Part shown: positions 1 to 12,263 of the stretch, piece by piece | Layout: each line of letters begins with the position of its first letter | Numbering within the stretch: position 1 is the first letter of the stretch | Origin: Kitagawia praeruptora | Lineage: Eukaryota; Streptophyta; Magnoliopsida; Apiales; Apiaceae | Direction of reading: 5' to 3' | DNA: 64,000 nt | Assembly: GCA_037693485.1 (NCBI GenBank) | Contig: CM075353.1 | Location: 60,692,501-60,756,500, forward strand | Notes under the pieces: model-generated | What the model was told of the DNA's origin: nothing | Databases searched by the model: none | The model's input: the letters and a program-made list of their open reading frames with translations, nothing else | Translations under genes and position numbers: made by a program

Positions 1-2049
1 AAAATAGCACTTTTATTTTCTCCGAGATTTTCCTGGACACTGCAAGACTTAAGGATTTATTAAAGGGATTTAAGGAATTTAAATTCGAAAAGTATTAAGT
101 AAGATGGAGAATGGTATTATAATTATTATGAAGGTTTCCGGTAAAACCCTAACTAGAAACGAATCAGTTATTCCCTCGAACGATCAATGAATTAAGCAAT
201 AAACGGACAAAGAATCAAGCAGAGGAAGCAAGATGCATGCATGTGCCATTAGAAAATATCTAGTAACTACTTAGTTACATAAGTAACTAGCATGGTTGGA
301 GATTAACTAGCACTTAGCAAAGATCAAACCACTAGTTAAATGAAAATCATCCAATCTTCAACACTTGTCCTGACAAATGCATCATCTAATGCATCATCAC
401 TTTAATAAAGCTACTTTGGTTGAGATATTATCCAATCAAACCACTTTATGCATTATTATCAAATTAACCAAGCAAAAGAACACAACTCTCTCCGTTATTC
501 ACTACATTCGGCTTTTGCTTAATTCAAGGGGAGAAATCCCACTTCCAACCATTGTTTGATCTTAAACTTTTATGGTGAGTCCTATAATTCATATAAATGA
601 TCACCAAGAAATCTTAGCTTCAATCTTTTTTTTTCCATTTTCAAATAAATCATTAAAGAGGAGTGTGAATAGTGTTTTCATGAACTAATCTTGGATTTTC
701 TTGTTTTCATGGTTGATCTTAGCTAACTTAAGGCTATCCAAGGACCATACCAAGCTTAGTAAGGCTAGATCATACTCCAAGGAAGGTATAACCACTTGAA
801 ACCCTAGACCTTACTTTGAGATTATGCTTGTTCTTGATGATTTTAGAGTAATATGTTCTTAATGATGTTATAAGCATGATTAGTTAAGTGGTTTGGTGAT
901 TTAAGTAGCATGATGATTATTATAGTGAAGCATGATATTCTTGGACTTGTTGAGATGAGAATCATGTATAAATGATGTATGGATTCCCGGTGTGGCTTGG
1001 TTTGATTGTTGTGAATTTTAGAACGTTCGATTTATAGCCGTTATAATTCCGAAATTTCGTTAGCCTTAAGAAACGAATTTGACAGTAGATGTAACTCACT
1101 GTTTAGCTTCGTGTTCTGCCATGATATGATAGATCATGTTATAAGCTTCGTTTTGATATAAGGATCGTGTGAAACGGACTTACGGTTTAGGAGTTATGGT
1201 TAAAATCGTAAAAGTGATTTGAAACCGTAAATGAAAGTTCGTAACTGAAATTGAACCCCGTTAATATTATGAAATCAGTGGCGAGTCTTGATAATTAAAT
1301 AATAGAGATAAAAGGAAGGTGTGGGAGAAGACCACATGTCAAATGGATCGTTTTTTGATTTTATAAAAATGCTCGAATCAAGGTTAAACGCGAACGAACC
1401 ACTAAAAGCATACTTGATTATGACTTTGGTAAATAACTTAGAAAACGGGCGATAAAACTCGTAGTACAATCTTGGTTCTTAAATGATTGACTTTAGAACT
1501 TATACGGCTTAAGTATGTATCAAGTGTGAGTATGATGACATGTCATAATAGCGAACAAATGTCGAATCGTATCGGTGGTAAAAAGAGTTACACTAAGAGG
1601 GGTATAACGAGATAACTCAAAAATGTGTTTCGATTTAAGTAAAGTTTATACTTAACCTTTTTAAAAGGTGTCAAGCGATTAATCCCAAATGCCTTGGCTA
1701 TTTATAGATCACCAGGCTGACCCGGGACACGCTACCACTACCCCTACCCGCACTCGATTACCAGGCAAGTTTCAAATCCTTTTTAAAAGACTGTTGTTGT
1801 GAATATATATATGCTTTCTGTTATACATATGCCATAGCATGCATGCCTACTTTCAAAGTCATATTGTTATACTTGTTCCCTGAATTATTGTTGGCTTATA
1901 AGCTAGATAGTTAATATATCAGTTATAAGCCGGATATTTCTAAGACCCTTAAGCGAGCGCAGTTGAATCTCATTCTTTGACTATAAACCGGGAGTCGTTA
2001 TTCCTTGATATATTGATATTATTTTCAGAGAGAAATAATTAAGTAAATA

Positions 2050-2700
2050 TTTTCCATTTATTATCTGGCGAATATTATTTGGAATGTTCATCCGATATTT
2101 ATTTATTCGATGAATATTATCTTTGGTATTCATCTAAGATTGATTTTATATTCGAATATTATTTCGAACCCTCATTTAAGTTATTTACTTATAGAATATT
2201 CATTCAAGCTCATTTACCCAATAGATATTATTTTGAATATTCATTCGAGTTTATTTATTTAATGAATATTATTTTTAATATTCATTCGAGCCTTATTTAT
2301 TTAAATGAATATTATTTCGAATATTCAATCAACTCTATTTATTTTATAAATATTAGTTTGCACACTGATTCGAACTCAAGTTATTCGATAAATATTATTT
2401 TAAATATCCACTTGAGTTTTCTTTAGTCAATGAATATTACCTTCAACATTCATTTAAAGTCGATTCAATTATTGAATATTACTTCGAATATTCCTTCGAT
2501 AATTAATTCTTCGATAAATATTATTAAGTTGAATATTCATTAGTTGTTCAATGAATATTATCTCGAATATCCATTTGATGATTATTTCATCTATAAATAG
2601 TATTATTCACTCGAATATTCATTATTCGTTCAATGAATATTATTATGAATATTTGTTCAAAGATCATTTCGAGCAATGCTCTTCCAATAATCATGACTTA
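2050..2700. repeat. degenerate tandem repeat, about 41 bp per unit, inside the 5' LTR
   Basis: A word close to GAATATTATTT recurs at roughly 2069, 2111, 2153, 2224, 2263, 2308, 2347, 2389, 2431, 2474, 2515, 2553 and 2634, mostly 38-45 bp apart. Each unit also carries a palindromic CGAATATTCATTCGA-like part. The whole array is missing from the 3' LTR because of the 1.23 kb deletion there. The 115-codon frame across it is an artefact of the period. Confidence 0.75.
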
Positions 2701-3513
2701 ATAAATATTCTTGGAATTTTTATTTAATTATTCTAATTCGGTTCAAAGACGATTTACTTCATTCACGTAGTATCATCGACCTTCGAACATGATATAGATT
2801 ATTTTAGAATATTATTATTATTATTATATCAAGGAGGGCTCTCAAACTCTATTCTTCGTTCAATCCTGTCTTTCAAATAATAAGGGAACCCTACTTGAGG
2901 AATGTTATTTATCTTGTGACGGTCCGGTCATAAATTATTTGTTTCACTCGCAACTTGGTTGCTATTATTCATGGAATCTTGTGTACCCTCTCATCATTCG
3001 AGGGGTAAAATGGTTGGAATAAGTTGGTATCCATGAACAAGCCTCGGCTTGGGAAATATTGGTGAATTTTCCTTTCTAACTAGATACGACTGCCTTATGG
3101 AATCCTATCAACAAGTGTTATACTTGGGAAAAGGGGGACGAACTTTACATTTCAAAGTTATGGATGTTAATTGAACTAGGAGACGCGTAAGTGACCGATC
3201 CAGCAATGGCCCACCCGTTGGCCGGGGGGTTCCAGAGGGCGGGTGATCCGTCGGTACTTCCTTCTACATGTAGAGAACAAATGATGGGGAGCATGACATG
3301 CGACTGCTCATCGTAGATGTTGTGGCTCCTGGCGCGGCAAGCTCCCGTATTAGTTCATCATCCCAAAAATTGGGGAATATTCTGTAACATTACCATTGTG
3401 GACAGTGTTGAAAAGTGTTTGAACTGGAATTGCAGTATTCTTCCTGCAAGTTCCGCTATCATAAAAAAATTGATAATCTGACTTATCTTTGACATAGCAG
3501 ATATTTCCATGAA

Positions 3514-3540
3514 ATATATATATATATATATATATATATG
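3514..3540. repeat. (TA)n microsatellite in the 5' LTR
   Basis: About 13 TA units; the matching tract in the 3' LTR (about 35887-35924) is longer, so it has changed length since insertion. Confidence 0.9.
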
Positions 3541-4121
3541 TTTTGAGTTACCCTGTAACTTCATCCTTTATATTGATCTGGCACTATTTTCGTTAATGCA
3601 TGGCATATGGTTTCAAAATATACTTTTGAACTGTCATAGATATTGCTATTTAGTTATATTATTGTTGGTGGGCTATTGCTCACCCTTGCTTATTATTATG
3701 TCACAACAACAGCTAGGTCACATGGCTCGCGTAAGGCGCACTCGGTGCAAGCAGGTTACCCGACCCACAGGACTCCCCGCTGATATTGTTGCTGCCATTG
3801 CTGAGGTAGCGTAGATAGTCAGCTTTTGCTTCCAGTTTAATTATATGTATCAATAATATTAATCAATGGCAAGAACTTTAAACTTATGTTGTTACCCCTT
3901 TTGGGATTGTAATAACTTTTATTCGTAAACCCTTTTATGTAAGACTTATTTTAATTTATTCTCTGGGACTATAACTGTGTGTGTGTGTGTGTGTGAGTGG
4001 ATATTATTGTGGGGTCACAGCCTATTACTTGTTTATTTTTAACTCAAGAAAAGTGTTAATCATGGAAAATGAGACCGTAACGACCCGATCCATAACCCCG
4101 AATCTGGGGGTGTTACAGAAA

Positions 4122-4133
4122 TGGTATCAGAGC
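4122..4133 (+). other. primer-binding site, initiator Met tRNA type
   Basis: TGGTATCAGAGC starts five bases after the LTR end at 4117. This is the standard plant LTR retrotransposon PBS complementary to the 3' end of tRNA-iMet. It fixes the 5' LTR boundary. Confidence 0.9.
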
Positions 4134-4283
4134 GAGAGTTATAAATCCCAAGAGATAATGCGATGTTATATAATAATAAATTCACTAATATAATAAGAAC
4201 TCTTGCCAAGTTCACCTAAAACCTTTATGGGAACTTTTAAGTATCATGATAGTAATATAGTTCGTCTTGTGTAGGCGAGCGAC

Positions 4284-5141
4284 ATGGCTGCTCAGGAGGC
4301 ATCTGCGAGACAGCATGATGAGGACATGTTCCGGACCAGAGACCCATATTATGAGCACTTGCCTACTGATGAGTCAGAGGAGGAGGACCCTGAGGAGGTC
4401 CAGGTTGATGTTGATACTGATGTCTTTGAGTCTGAGGAGGAGGAGGACCCGGAGGAGGTCCAGGCAGGAGAGGATACTGAGATAGTTGCTGAAGATGTTG
4501 ATGAGGAGGACTCTGAGGAGGCCCAGCTTGTCCATGATGTTAGAGTGATGAAGGAGGATACTGACATGTCCACTGAGCAGGTGATGGCTGTTGTTTTAGG
4601 ACAGGATGGAGATGAGGGTGTTGAGGGTGATGTAGATGAGCCAGTGGATGATGCTATAGGGAGTTCCGGACTTTATGTGCCACCCCTCTCTGATGAGAGA
4701 GCCCCTACCCCGCCACCACTACCTGTGAGCCCATTATCCGATGAGTTAGAGGAGTTGACCCCAGAGCCACAGCAAACGGAGGCCGCACAGCCTGCAGATC
4801 CCTCTACTCCACCCCATATTCCGCTTGAGGGGATACCAGTAGGAGTGCATAACTTCGTGGTGAATCGACTGACTACAGAGCTGGCCATAGCTGAGGCCCG
4901 GTTGGTAAAGTCCCGCAGAGAGTTAGCAGAGGAGAGAGCTGCCCGGATGGGGCATCATGGTGGGGGACGTGCCAGAGCTAGGGAGATGTACATAGCAGTG
5001 ACCCGCAAAGAGTTGAGGGCTCGTGTGAGGGTGCGACAACTACCCAGTGATGGACATGGTATGGTATCCAGGGCAGATGCAGAGGAGATTTTTCGCATTT
5101 CTATGAGGAGGGTTCGGATGATGTTTCACCGTTATGGCTGA
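4284..5141 (+). CDS. extra acidic ORF between PBS and gag of the Tekay-like element
   Basis: An uninterrupted 285-codon frame starting ATGGCTGCTCAGGAGGC about 150 bp downstream of the PBS. Residues about 27-90 hold three imperfect acidic repeats built on SEEEDPEEVQVD, SEEEEDPEEVQAG and DEEDSEEAQLV. Residues about 130-180 are proline-rich with a repeated PLSDE motif. Residues about 195-225 (TELAIAEARLVKSRRELAEE) look like an amphipathic helix, and the C-terminus is basic (FRISMRRVRMMFHRYG). It is more GC-rich than its surroundings. I do not recognise the protein. Extra ORFs upstream of gag are known in Tat/Ogre elements, not as a normal Tekay feature. It is intact while gag and pol here are full of stops. 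The start is the first ATG of the frame; a shorter overlapping frame at 4267 is a shadow. Whether it is translated is unknown. Confidence 0.5.
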   Translation: MAAQEASARQHDEDMFRTRDPYYEHLPTDESEEEDPEEVQVDVDTDVFESEEEEDPEEVQAGEDTEIVAEDVDEEDSEEAQLVHDVRVMKEDTDMSTEQVMAVVLGQDGDEGVEGDVDEPVDDAIGSSGLYVPPLSDERAPTPPPLPVSPLSDELEELTPEPQQTEAAQPADPSTPPHIPLEGIPVGVHNFVVNRLTTELAIAEARLVKSRRELAEERAARMGHHGGGRARAREMYIAVTRKELRARVRVRQLPSDGHGMVSRADAEEIFRISMRRVRMMFHRYG

Positions 5142-5313
5142 CTGCAGGGATAGTGACATGGTAGTCTAGTTGTCTAGTCTTGTACGGCACGGTAGCGCCG
5201 ATTTTGGTGGGATAGTTTCAGTATGTAGTTTCCCTATTGCAGACTAGACATATAGACAGCATATTTCACTTTTGACTAGTTGTTATTCGGATGGTTGTAT
5301 TTGCTAAACTATG
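5142..5313 (+). other. Tekay-like leader between acidic ORF and LINE insertion
   Basis: Non-coding stretch following the acidic ORF; it would continue at about 11206 once the LINE is removed. No motif stands out. Confidence 0.4.
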
Positions 5314-5441
5314 TTTTTTTTTTGATAAATAAAAAAATATATTACTCCGAATAAACAATTACATCAACCAGGGGCATACCTCGCACCATAGAAAGCGTAT
5401 TTTACTGCTCAGCAACTACTAACAAATTAATTGCTACATAA

Positions 5442-8400
5442 TTAGTACAGTAAGGTCTGTAACATTTGATCTTTCCCTGCCTTTTTTTGAATAACAGGGC
5501 ATGTGCTTAGCTTTTCTCGAACATTCCGCTTTACCTCTGTCGTAAGTTGCTCCACTCGCTTGTGCCCAGCTTGATTGAAGATTCTATTATTACGTTCCTG
5601 CCAAATAGCATGCCATGCTGCTGAGACATATAAACAAGTTATATGCTGCCGTACCTTGTCCACATTATCTTGAAGGATTTCGCCATTTAAGAGATGCTGC
5701 CAATTCCGAGATATTCTACAAGGGCTCGAATTGAGTATTTTCTCCGTGTATGCACATTGAGAGAACAAATGCTCATGTGTCTCAGCACCATGCGAACAGA
5801 GCATGCAGTTTATAGGAACTGCCATACCAAATTGCTGCATCCTGTCCCTTGTCAATAACCGCTGCCTCATTACTAGCCACATCAAGAAAGAATATTTTGG
5901 AACCATGAACTTGTGCCAGACCGCACCAACCCAGTTGTAGGACTGCCCAACAGGTCTTATCGAATTCCAAATGTCCGAAAGATAGAGATGTTTAAAGTCT
6001 GAAGTGTCCCACAAGATCCGATCATTCTGGTGAATTGTAACCGTAGAGCATTTGTGTCGCAATTCGATGGCATCAACATGATTTGTAGGGCTCAACTGCC
6101 ACTGTTGATTGTAATACAAATCTGAGATCTTGGCAAGAGAAGTTGACTCCATTATTGATATGATTCCCACCCGAAATTACTGTACTAGAGGTTTCCTTTC
6201 TAACCACGGATCATGCCAAAAGTGAAAGGAGGAAATCGATCCCACCTCGAAATGAACATGCTGCCTAGCAATGTCTCTAACTCCCAGAATCTTCTTTAAA
6301 CACCAAGATCCCTTCGAGGGAATAGGCATCGTCCAAACAGACTTTGAACGCAACACTTCCAGGTGAACCCAAGTTATCCACAACGAGTTTGCTCTGTTAA
6401 TTATACGCCAAAGCTGGAATAAAATAGCGCTGGTGTTCCAAGAAATAAGGTCCTTAATACCCATTCCACCCTTATTTTTCGGCAAACAAACCTCAGCCCA
6501 AGCTACCTTGAATTGACAGGGACCATTCAACGTGCCACTCCATAAAAATCTTGCAAAAATACCCTGGATCTTTTTTAGAATTCCTTTCGGCAAGAACAAG
6601 TACATGCTCCAGTACCCTTGTATACCAAAAAGAACCGTATTGATTAATTGCACTCTTCCAGCTCTGCTAAGAGTTTTGCATGTCCATAGACCTATATTCG
6701 TGCACAGTTTTTGAATTAGCAACTCAGAATCCCGAGCACACAATTTTTTTTGAGATAAGTGGAACACCTAAGTATTTGACAGGAAGAGTTCCTTTCTCAA
6801 ATCCAGTGAGATGAAGAGCAAAGTCTTGGATATCCACCGACACGTTACCAAAATAGCACGAACTTTTGCTTGGGTTTGGAATGAGACCCGAAATCCGTGA
6901 AAATTTGGTCACACCATCAAAAAGCAGTTTAATAGAAGAAGCATCGCCTTTGCAGAAAAGGAAGACATCGTCTGCGAATATAAGATGGGATATACCTGAG
7001 TGTTTAGTTTTCCAGTGAAATGAGAAATCAGTGGCCGAGGTTGCTTGATTGAGGCACGCTATAAGTACTTCCATGGCCAGCACAAACAGGTAAGGAGAGA
7101 GAGGGTCGCCTTGGCGAAGTCCCGAGGCACTTTGAAAGTAACCTTCTAACGAACCATTAATCTTGACTGACAACATAGCCGAGGTGACACACTTGTGAAT
7201 CCACCCAGCAAATTTATTAGGAAACCCCATGGCTTGCATTGCATTGAAGAGAAATTCCCAATTTAATGAGTCAAAGGCTTTGTGAATGTCGAGTTTAAAT
7301 GCCACTCTTGGAGGCCCAGAATTGAGATGATAATCGCGAACAAGTGATTGAGCAAGCATCATGTTATCACCAATGCGTCTACCTTTGATGAATGCAGTTT
7401 GACACGGAGAGACAAGATGGTTCATTACATTTTTCATACGCCCAGCCAGCAGTTTAGAAATGCATTTGTAAAGTGTGTTGCAGCAGGAAATTGGGCGAAA
7501 GTGAGACATGGAAGAAGCCCCCATTTGTTTAGGAACAAGAGCAATGGCTTTAGAGTTTACCATTCTCGGCATTTGTAAAGTATCGAAGTAGTAGAGGATT
7601 GCTCGAGTAACATCATTGCCAATAATAGGCCAGGCTTGCACAAAGAATTCTGGGGTAAGGCCATCGGGGCCAGGACTTTTGTTCTTCGCCATTCCTTTCA
7701 TAGTTTTGTAGATGTCAGCAGTACTAAAGCTTGCATTCAAGATGCTTTTGTGATTCTCTGACAAGCAATTAAACCTCAAATCAGTAGGGAAATCCTCTAC
7801 TTCCTTTGCAGTACCCAGCATGGATTTGTAGAAATTAACTGCAATGGTTGACACAGCACGATGACCAAATTGCTCTGTACCTTCCTCATCTTCAAGACAA
7901 GTTATTTTGTTGGAATTCCAGCGATTCTTGCAAGAATTATGGAAAAAACGATTGTTGTTATCACCATTCTTCAACCAACAGACACGAGACTTTTGCTTTA
8001 GTAAAGTTTCCTCCTTCGACAAGGCAATGACAAGAGCAGCACTAAGTTGAGCTTCCTCAGCGAACTGAGCTTGAGATGGGTTAGCTGGCATGTTAGTTTG
8101 AAAGGCTGATAATGCAGAGCGAGCTAGTTCCACTTGTTCATGAAGGTTACCTCCCGCAGTGTTAAGAGCTTTGAGAGCTAGTTTAACTTTTTTGAGCTTG
8201 GAAGTTAGGACATACCATGGATCCCCACTAAGATCATAATTCCAAACAGTCCTGACAGTAGGGAGAAACTCCTCATTATCGATTATATGCTGAAATATTT
8301 GAAAGGGCCTGAAAATTCTTTCCTGAGTAGTTCCTAAACGAACATTTGCTGGGTTGTGATCAGAAATGCCCCTTGGCAGAAACATAGCTTCAGCTAAATC

Positions 8401-9036
8401 AAACTTGTCTAGCCAGGCCTCGTTGACCACACGATCAAGCTTGCGCAAAGTTGGGCTAGAAAGATTGCAGTCCCACCATGTAAAATGAGGGCCTGTAAAC
8501 CTGAGGTCAGTGATTCCTAGTGATGCCACACAATCACGAAATTCAATCATACTTATAAGCTTTCGAGGAATCCTACCATTAGTGTCTTCTGCATCGAGAA
8601 TAATGTTGTAATCACCCAATATACACCAAGGCTTGTCCGACACAAAGTGAGTCTGGATGCTAGATAAATCACTCCATAAAGGCCTGCGCTCCATATAAGT
8701 GTTAAAAGCATAAACAATAGTCACAATACAAACATCCGTATGATCCAAGCGAGAGACCATACAAGTAATATGTTGAGCAGACTTGCTTAGAACAGTAACA
8801 CGCCAAAAAGAAGGATCCCATCCGAGCCAGATATGGCCATTTTCGTGGTGCTCATAATTAAAAACACAATCAAACCGTTGGGATATAGTTGAAGAAGAAA
8901 CCAAAGCATTTTCCTGTTTGACATGCGTTTCAAGGAGAGCACAAAAATTAATTTTATTATAGCTCAAAAAATCCTTTACGTAGGCCTTCTTATTTTTTAG
9001 GCCTCGTATATTGTAGGAACAAAAATCAATCAACAT
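5442..9036 (-). pseudogene. LINE-1 ORF2: endonuclease-reverse transcriptase, broken
   Basis: Starts at 9036 (MLIDFCSYNIRGLKNKKAYV), eight bases after ORF1 ends. The N-terminal about 230 residues are an APE-type endonuclease (SYNIRG, LLETHV, GDYNIIL, SDHNP). The RT domain has KLDIHKAFDSLNW, SGLRQGDPLSPYLF and the catalytic FADD box (HLIFADDVFLF). A frameshift near 6750 splits it inside KYLGVPLISKK, and an in-frame TAA at 6177-6179 cuts it again. After this the zinc-binding zf-RVT domain is visible (CMLCSHGAETHEHLFSQC, HAIWQERNNRIF). It would nick target DNA and copy its own RNA, and is the likely source of machinery for the related non-autonomous units, although this copy is dead. Confidence 0.88.
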
Positions 9037-9044
9037 AAGAGAAA

Positions 9045-11016
9045 TTAGGTTGATTGAGGGGATTGTCTCCCCTTACTTCTTTTTAACTTCTTCAATTGAG
9101 ATCTGGACAGTGGTTTTTGTAAGCTCGGATTTGCCGCCCGATGTTTACCTTCTATCTCGTCTACTTTACGCAGATTCTTGAAGTCTTGTACAGGGCTAGG
9201 AGAATCATCGGAAGAAGGCGAAGGAGCAGCACCCCTTTTCCTGTTAACAGTTTGCCATCCTTCATCCTGTGTATCAACAGACTTAGTGTGATTTGTCACT
9301 GGGGTATGCAGTGCTTCGACATGCTCTGCATTATTTCCTACATGACTTTTGCTAGTTTCCTGCTCTTCATCCACCTTAACCTCTGTATTATTTTCAGGTT
9401 CCCCTCCTTCCTGCTTTCCTTCCTGCTTTTCTTTCCTAACCCACTTTTTGGTAGCATTGGGACAGGCCCCAACAAGGTGACCAATAGTGCTGCAAGCTTT
9501 ACAGATCAAGGGCTTGTTTGGGTACGAAACAATGACCTCCTCTATCTTTTTCTCCTTAGTAACAAGGTCAATAACCTTAACTGGGATAGTATTAGGCAGG
9601 TCCTTGCCCACCTTGTACTGAACACAAATCTTAGCATAAGGAAGAACCTCCAACTCCGAAGTTAACTCATCCGCAAACAGAGGTCGTCCAACAGCACTAG
9701 CTAGAGTGCTCATCCCTTCTTGTGTCCAATAACAATCTGGAATTTGTTCAAATTTCACCCAAAGTGGTATTGTTTTTATCGAATCGACAGGAGTACCCCA
9801 CGCATTGGCCGATATTTAAGACATACCAGGTGCCCCTAGAAAGGGCGATATTCATAGCTTGCTCATCAACAAACTTGAAGAAAAATGTACGACTATCCTT
9901 TTGCCCTATGTGTTGAAGCCCTTTTCCATCCCAGTTGTTGTGTGCAAATTCACAGACTTTGTTGAAAGAGACAGTCCCTTTGGTGAAGCTGCCTACAATG
10001 GTGGTTCTATACTTTTCATTGCCTTTAAGTAAAACATCATCTGGTGGTGACACCACAGTAGTACCCTCCGGTAACGGGATGTAGGTAAAGGTAACCTGCC
10101 TACTGCTCTTGGTTTTTTCTTTGACAACCTGTGACCAGGTCTTTCCTTCTCCCGCATTCTTTTTCAGCTCACTCTCAGAAGGTTTAGCGTTCGAGTCTGG
10201 CAAATTAGAAGACACTTTGTCTACACCAGCAGTCTTCCCTTGCATATGTTCGTCATTAAGCTTCTCTTTCCCTTGTGAATCTTTCACTCCCGAAGCGCCA
10301 ACACTGCTTTTGCCCTTGTCAACCCCCAGAGTACTACCTTGGGTATTTCTTTCAGGTTTATTATCAAACACCTTGGGGTCACTATGGTTTGGTGGAACTT
10401 TAGTACCATCGCCCCCTCCATTTGGGTTTCCTTTGAATATAGGCAATCCAAACTCCTCTCTTCCTAAAATAAAATCCGTAGATCTGGGAAGTCCCGCATT
10501 AAAATCATCCTTAGCTTGAATTTTTCTTTTTTCAAACTCTGCCATAGTCAGCCCATTCGCCTCCATGAATCTTTTCATCTCTATGATTTCAATCCTTGCC
10601 GCTGCTAATTCTTTCCTTTCTTCCTTGCTAATATCAAAAGCAGCTTTAATAGCTGGATTTGCAGAGAAGTTTTTTGACATGTACTCCTTCTCACTCTTTG
10701 AGTCCTCCTCCTCCTCAGAGCTAACTATTTCTTCCACATCTATCTTTTCCATAGAGATACCACCAGACGAGCTAGGTAGTACATACTCTATCTCATCCTC
10801 CGTTCTTGCAAAAATAAAGTCATCTTGGATTGGATCTGTAGCTAGATGAGAAATCCCCTCTTATTCAATGTTGTCATCGCGCGAAATTTCTTGTAGCACC
10901 GGGCTTGACACAAGAAAGGGGGCACTTTGCCTACAGTGTAAGCCAAACTCCAAAGCTGAGCCCTCCTGGTCCACCGGAACTCCATCAGAATCCACATTTG
11001 AATCTTGACTACCCAT
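9045..11016 (-). pseudogene. LINE-1 ORF1 (DUF4283-type, CCHC zinc knuckle), broken
   Basis: The frame starts at the ATG at 11016 (MGSQDSNVDSDGVPVDQEGS), matching the leader-ATG arrangement of the related units. It has an in-frame TAA at codon 52 (10861-10863), continues open to 9748, and shifts frame near 9803, where PWGTP-type residues move to the next frame and reading resumes as LWVKFEQIPDCYW to 9045. Domains in order: acidic N-terminus (VSSEEEEDSKSEKEY), a coiled-coil-like stretch (ERKELAAARIEIIEMKRF), the RNA-binding DUF4283 region (FAHNNWDGKGLQHI, SRTFFFKFVDEQAM) and a CCHC knuckle (CKACSTIGHLVGACP). The C-terminus is basic. Such proteins bind LINE RNA to form the transposition particle. 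Total length would be about 657 codons. Confidence 0.8.
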
Positions 11017-11205
11017 AGTAAAATAACGCATAAATAAGAAATATAGTGTTTAGGTTAGGGGGGAAGGAGAGAAAGAGGATTAAATGAAGGGAATATAGAC
11101 TTTAATGGTGGGAAAAGTGTGTAAGAGAATAGATCTGAACTACAATAAATGGCGGCTAACTAGGGTTTTTAGAGAGAAGGAAGAGCTTCTCTCTCTTCCT
11201 TGGAT

Positions 11206-11437
11206 ATTGTACCTTTCGGTACCTTGTATATATTTATTTCCCTTTCAGTCATTTCGGTTTCGTATTGACGCAATCACTAGCTTGTTATATTATATCTGCA
11301 TATAATGCTTTCGATCAAAACTGCCATGATATATAGAACTGTGGGATCCTAAATCCAATTATGCATCGATATTGTGAGGAGAAACCCTCTGAAATTGGTA
11401 AATAAACCTAATGTATATTGTCCAAATTTTCAGTAAA
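11206..11437 (+). other. Tekay-like leader before gag
   Basis: Resumes the Tekay-like sequence right of LINE-1. The gag ATG at 11438 is preceded by TTGTCCAAATTTTCAG, which looks like a splice acceptor, so gag could be expressed from a spliced leader that skips the acidic ORF. That is inference only. Confidence 0.35.
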
Positions 11438-12263
11438 ATGCCTCCGAGAAGAATGGGTACTAGGGCTAACCCCCATGAGTCTATTGACCAAGAAAGTCAC
11501 AATCAACCTGAGGAAAACCTTGAGTATAATGAAGAACAGGACGAGGATTACAATGAACAAGAAGATTCCCAATATGGGATAGGGGATGAAACTTTCTATA
11601 TTGCAGATTTCGAAGAGGAAATAGAAGAAGGGGAAACTGAAGTCGATCAGTAGGGGGGACCAGGGTAGAAACCCCAGGGGACAATTTATGGATCTACTCA
11701 GGCAGAATTTGAACCAATATCCCCAAGCACCCCAAGGAAACAATACCATTGTGGCCACTTCTTTCCGAGCCTTCAAGTCACTCAAACCCCCAGAGTTTCA
11801 AGGATCGGCTGATCCCGTTGAGGCAAGGGGCTGGGTCAAAGAAATGGAGAAATATTTCGAGATTCTGAGTATTGATGAGGCCCAAAAGACTGTCTTTGCT
11901 ACCTACTTACTAAAGGGAGAGGCCAATTATTGGTGGGAAGCCAAGAAGAATATGGAAATCGATGCTATCGTAACCTGTGATAGGTTTAAATAGTTGTTTC
12001 TATAAAAGTATTTCCCAAAGTTCATGAAAACCCAGATGGAGCTTAAGTTTTTGGAGCTGAAGTAGAACAATATGACAGTGGCTGATTATGAAGCCAAGTT
12101 TACTGAGTTATCAAGGTTTGTACCAGAGTTTGTGGACACTGAAGAAAAGAAAGCTAACAGGTTTCAGCAAGGGCTGAAACAATGGATTCAGAACAGAGTG
12201 GCAGTTTTAGAGATTACTGATTATGCCACCTTGGTGCAAAAGGCAACCATTGTGGAAGTGTTC
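11438..12263 (+). pseudogene. Tekay-like gag, N-terminal and Retrotrans_gag part
   Basis: Begins MPPRRMGTRANPHESIDQES at 11438, a typical chromovirus gag start, followed by an acidic stretch and a stop at 11651. The gag domain resumes in another frame from 11688: FKSLKPPEFQGSADPVEA, RGWVKEMEKYFEIL, FATYLLKGEANYWWE. Further stops and a shift lie around 11990-12064; TVADYEAKFTELSRFVPEFV and RFQQGLKQWIQNRV follow. LINE-2 interrupts it after ATLVQKATIVE. It encodes the capsid protein in an intact element; here at least three stops and two frameshifts destroy it. Confidence 0.85.

Larger units (their letters stand above)
1..4117 (+). repeat. 5' LTR of the Tekay-like element (truncated by window start)
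   Basis: Nearly collinear with 33597-38665 and ending GGGGGTGTTACA immediately before the PBS. Compared with the 3' LTR it keeps about 1.23 kb (about 1706-2936) that the 3' copy has lost, and lacks element B. Scattered substitutions separate the two LTRs, clearly more than separate the LTRs of the younger element inserted in pol. Small open frames inside it are chance. Confidence 0.85.
5314..11205 (-). mobile_element. L1-type LINE (LINE-1), near full length, minus strand
   Basis: Its 3' end is the poly-T tract at 5314-5323 and it runs to a 5' end near 11205. It has ORF1 (9045-11016) and ORF2 (5442-9036) separated by only a few bases. The 3' UTR carries GCGAGGTATGCCCCTGG (plus-strand 5368-5384), a slightly mutated version of the GGGG-TATG-CCCC hairpin shared by all LINE-related units here. 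The 5' leader in sense orientation contains TTCTCTCTAAAAACCCTAG and, just before the start codon, CACTATATTTCTTATTTATG, both shared with the non-autonomous units A and E. I could not find a convincing target duplication. Both ORFs are broken, so this copy is not autonomous now. Confidence 0.85.

Noticed and set aside
2079..2426. 115-codon open frame in the 5' LTR
   Set aside because: It runs through the 41-bp tandem array; residues repeat with the period and there is no counterpart in the 3' LTR.
5300..11230. Target duplication for LINE-1
   Set aside because: I compared the sequence left of the poly-T (TTGCTAAACTATG) with the bases near 11205-11250 and found no convincing match.
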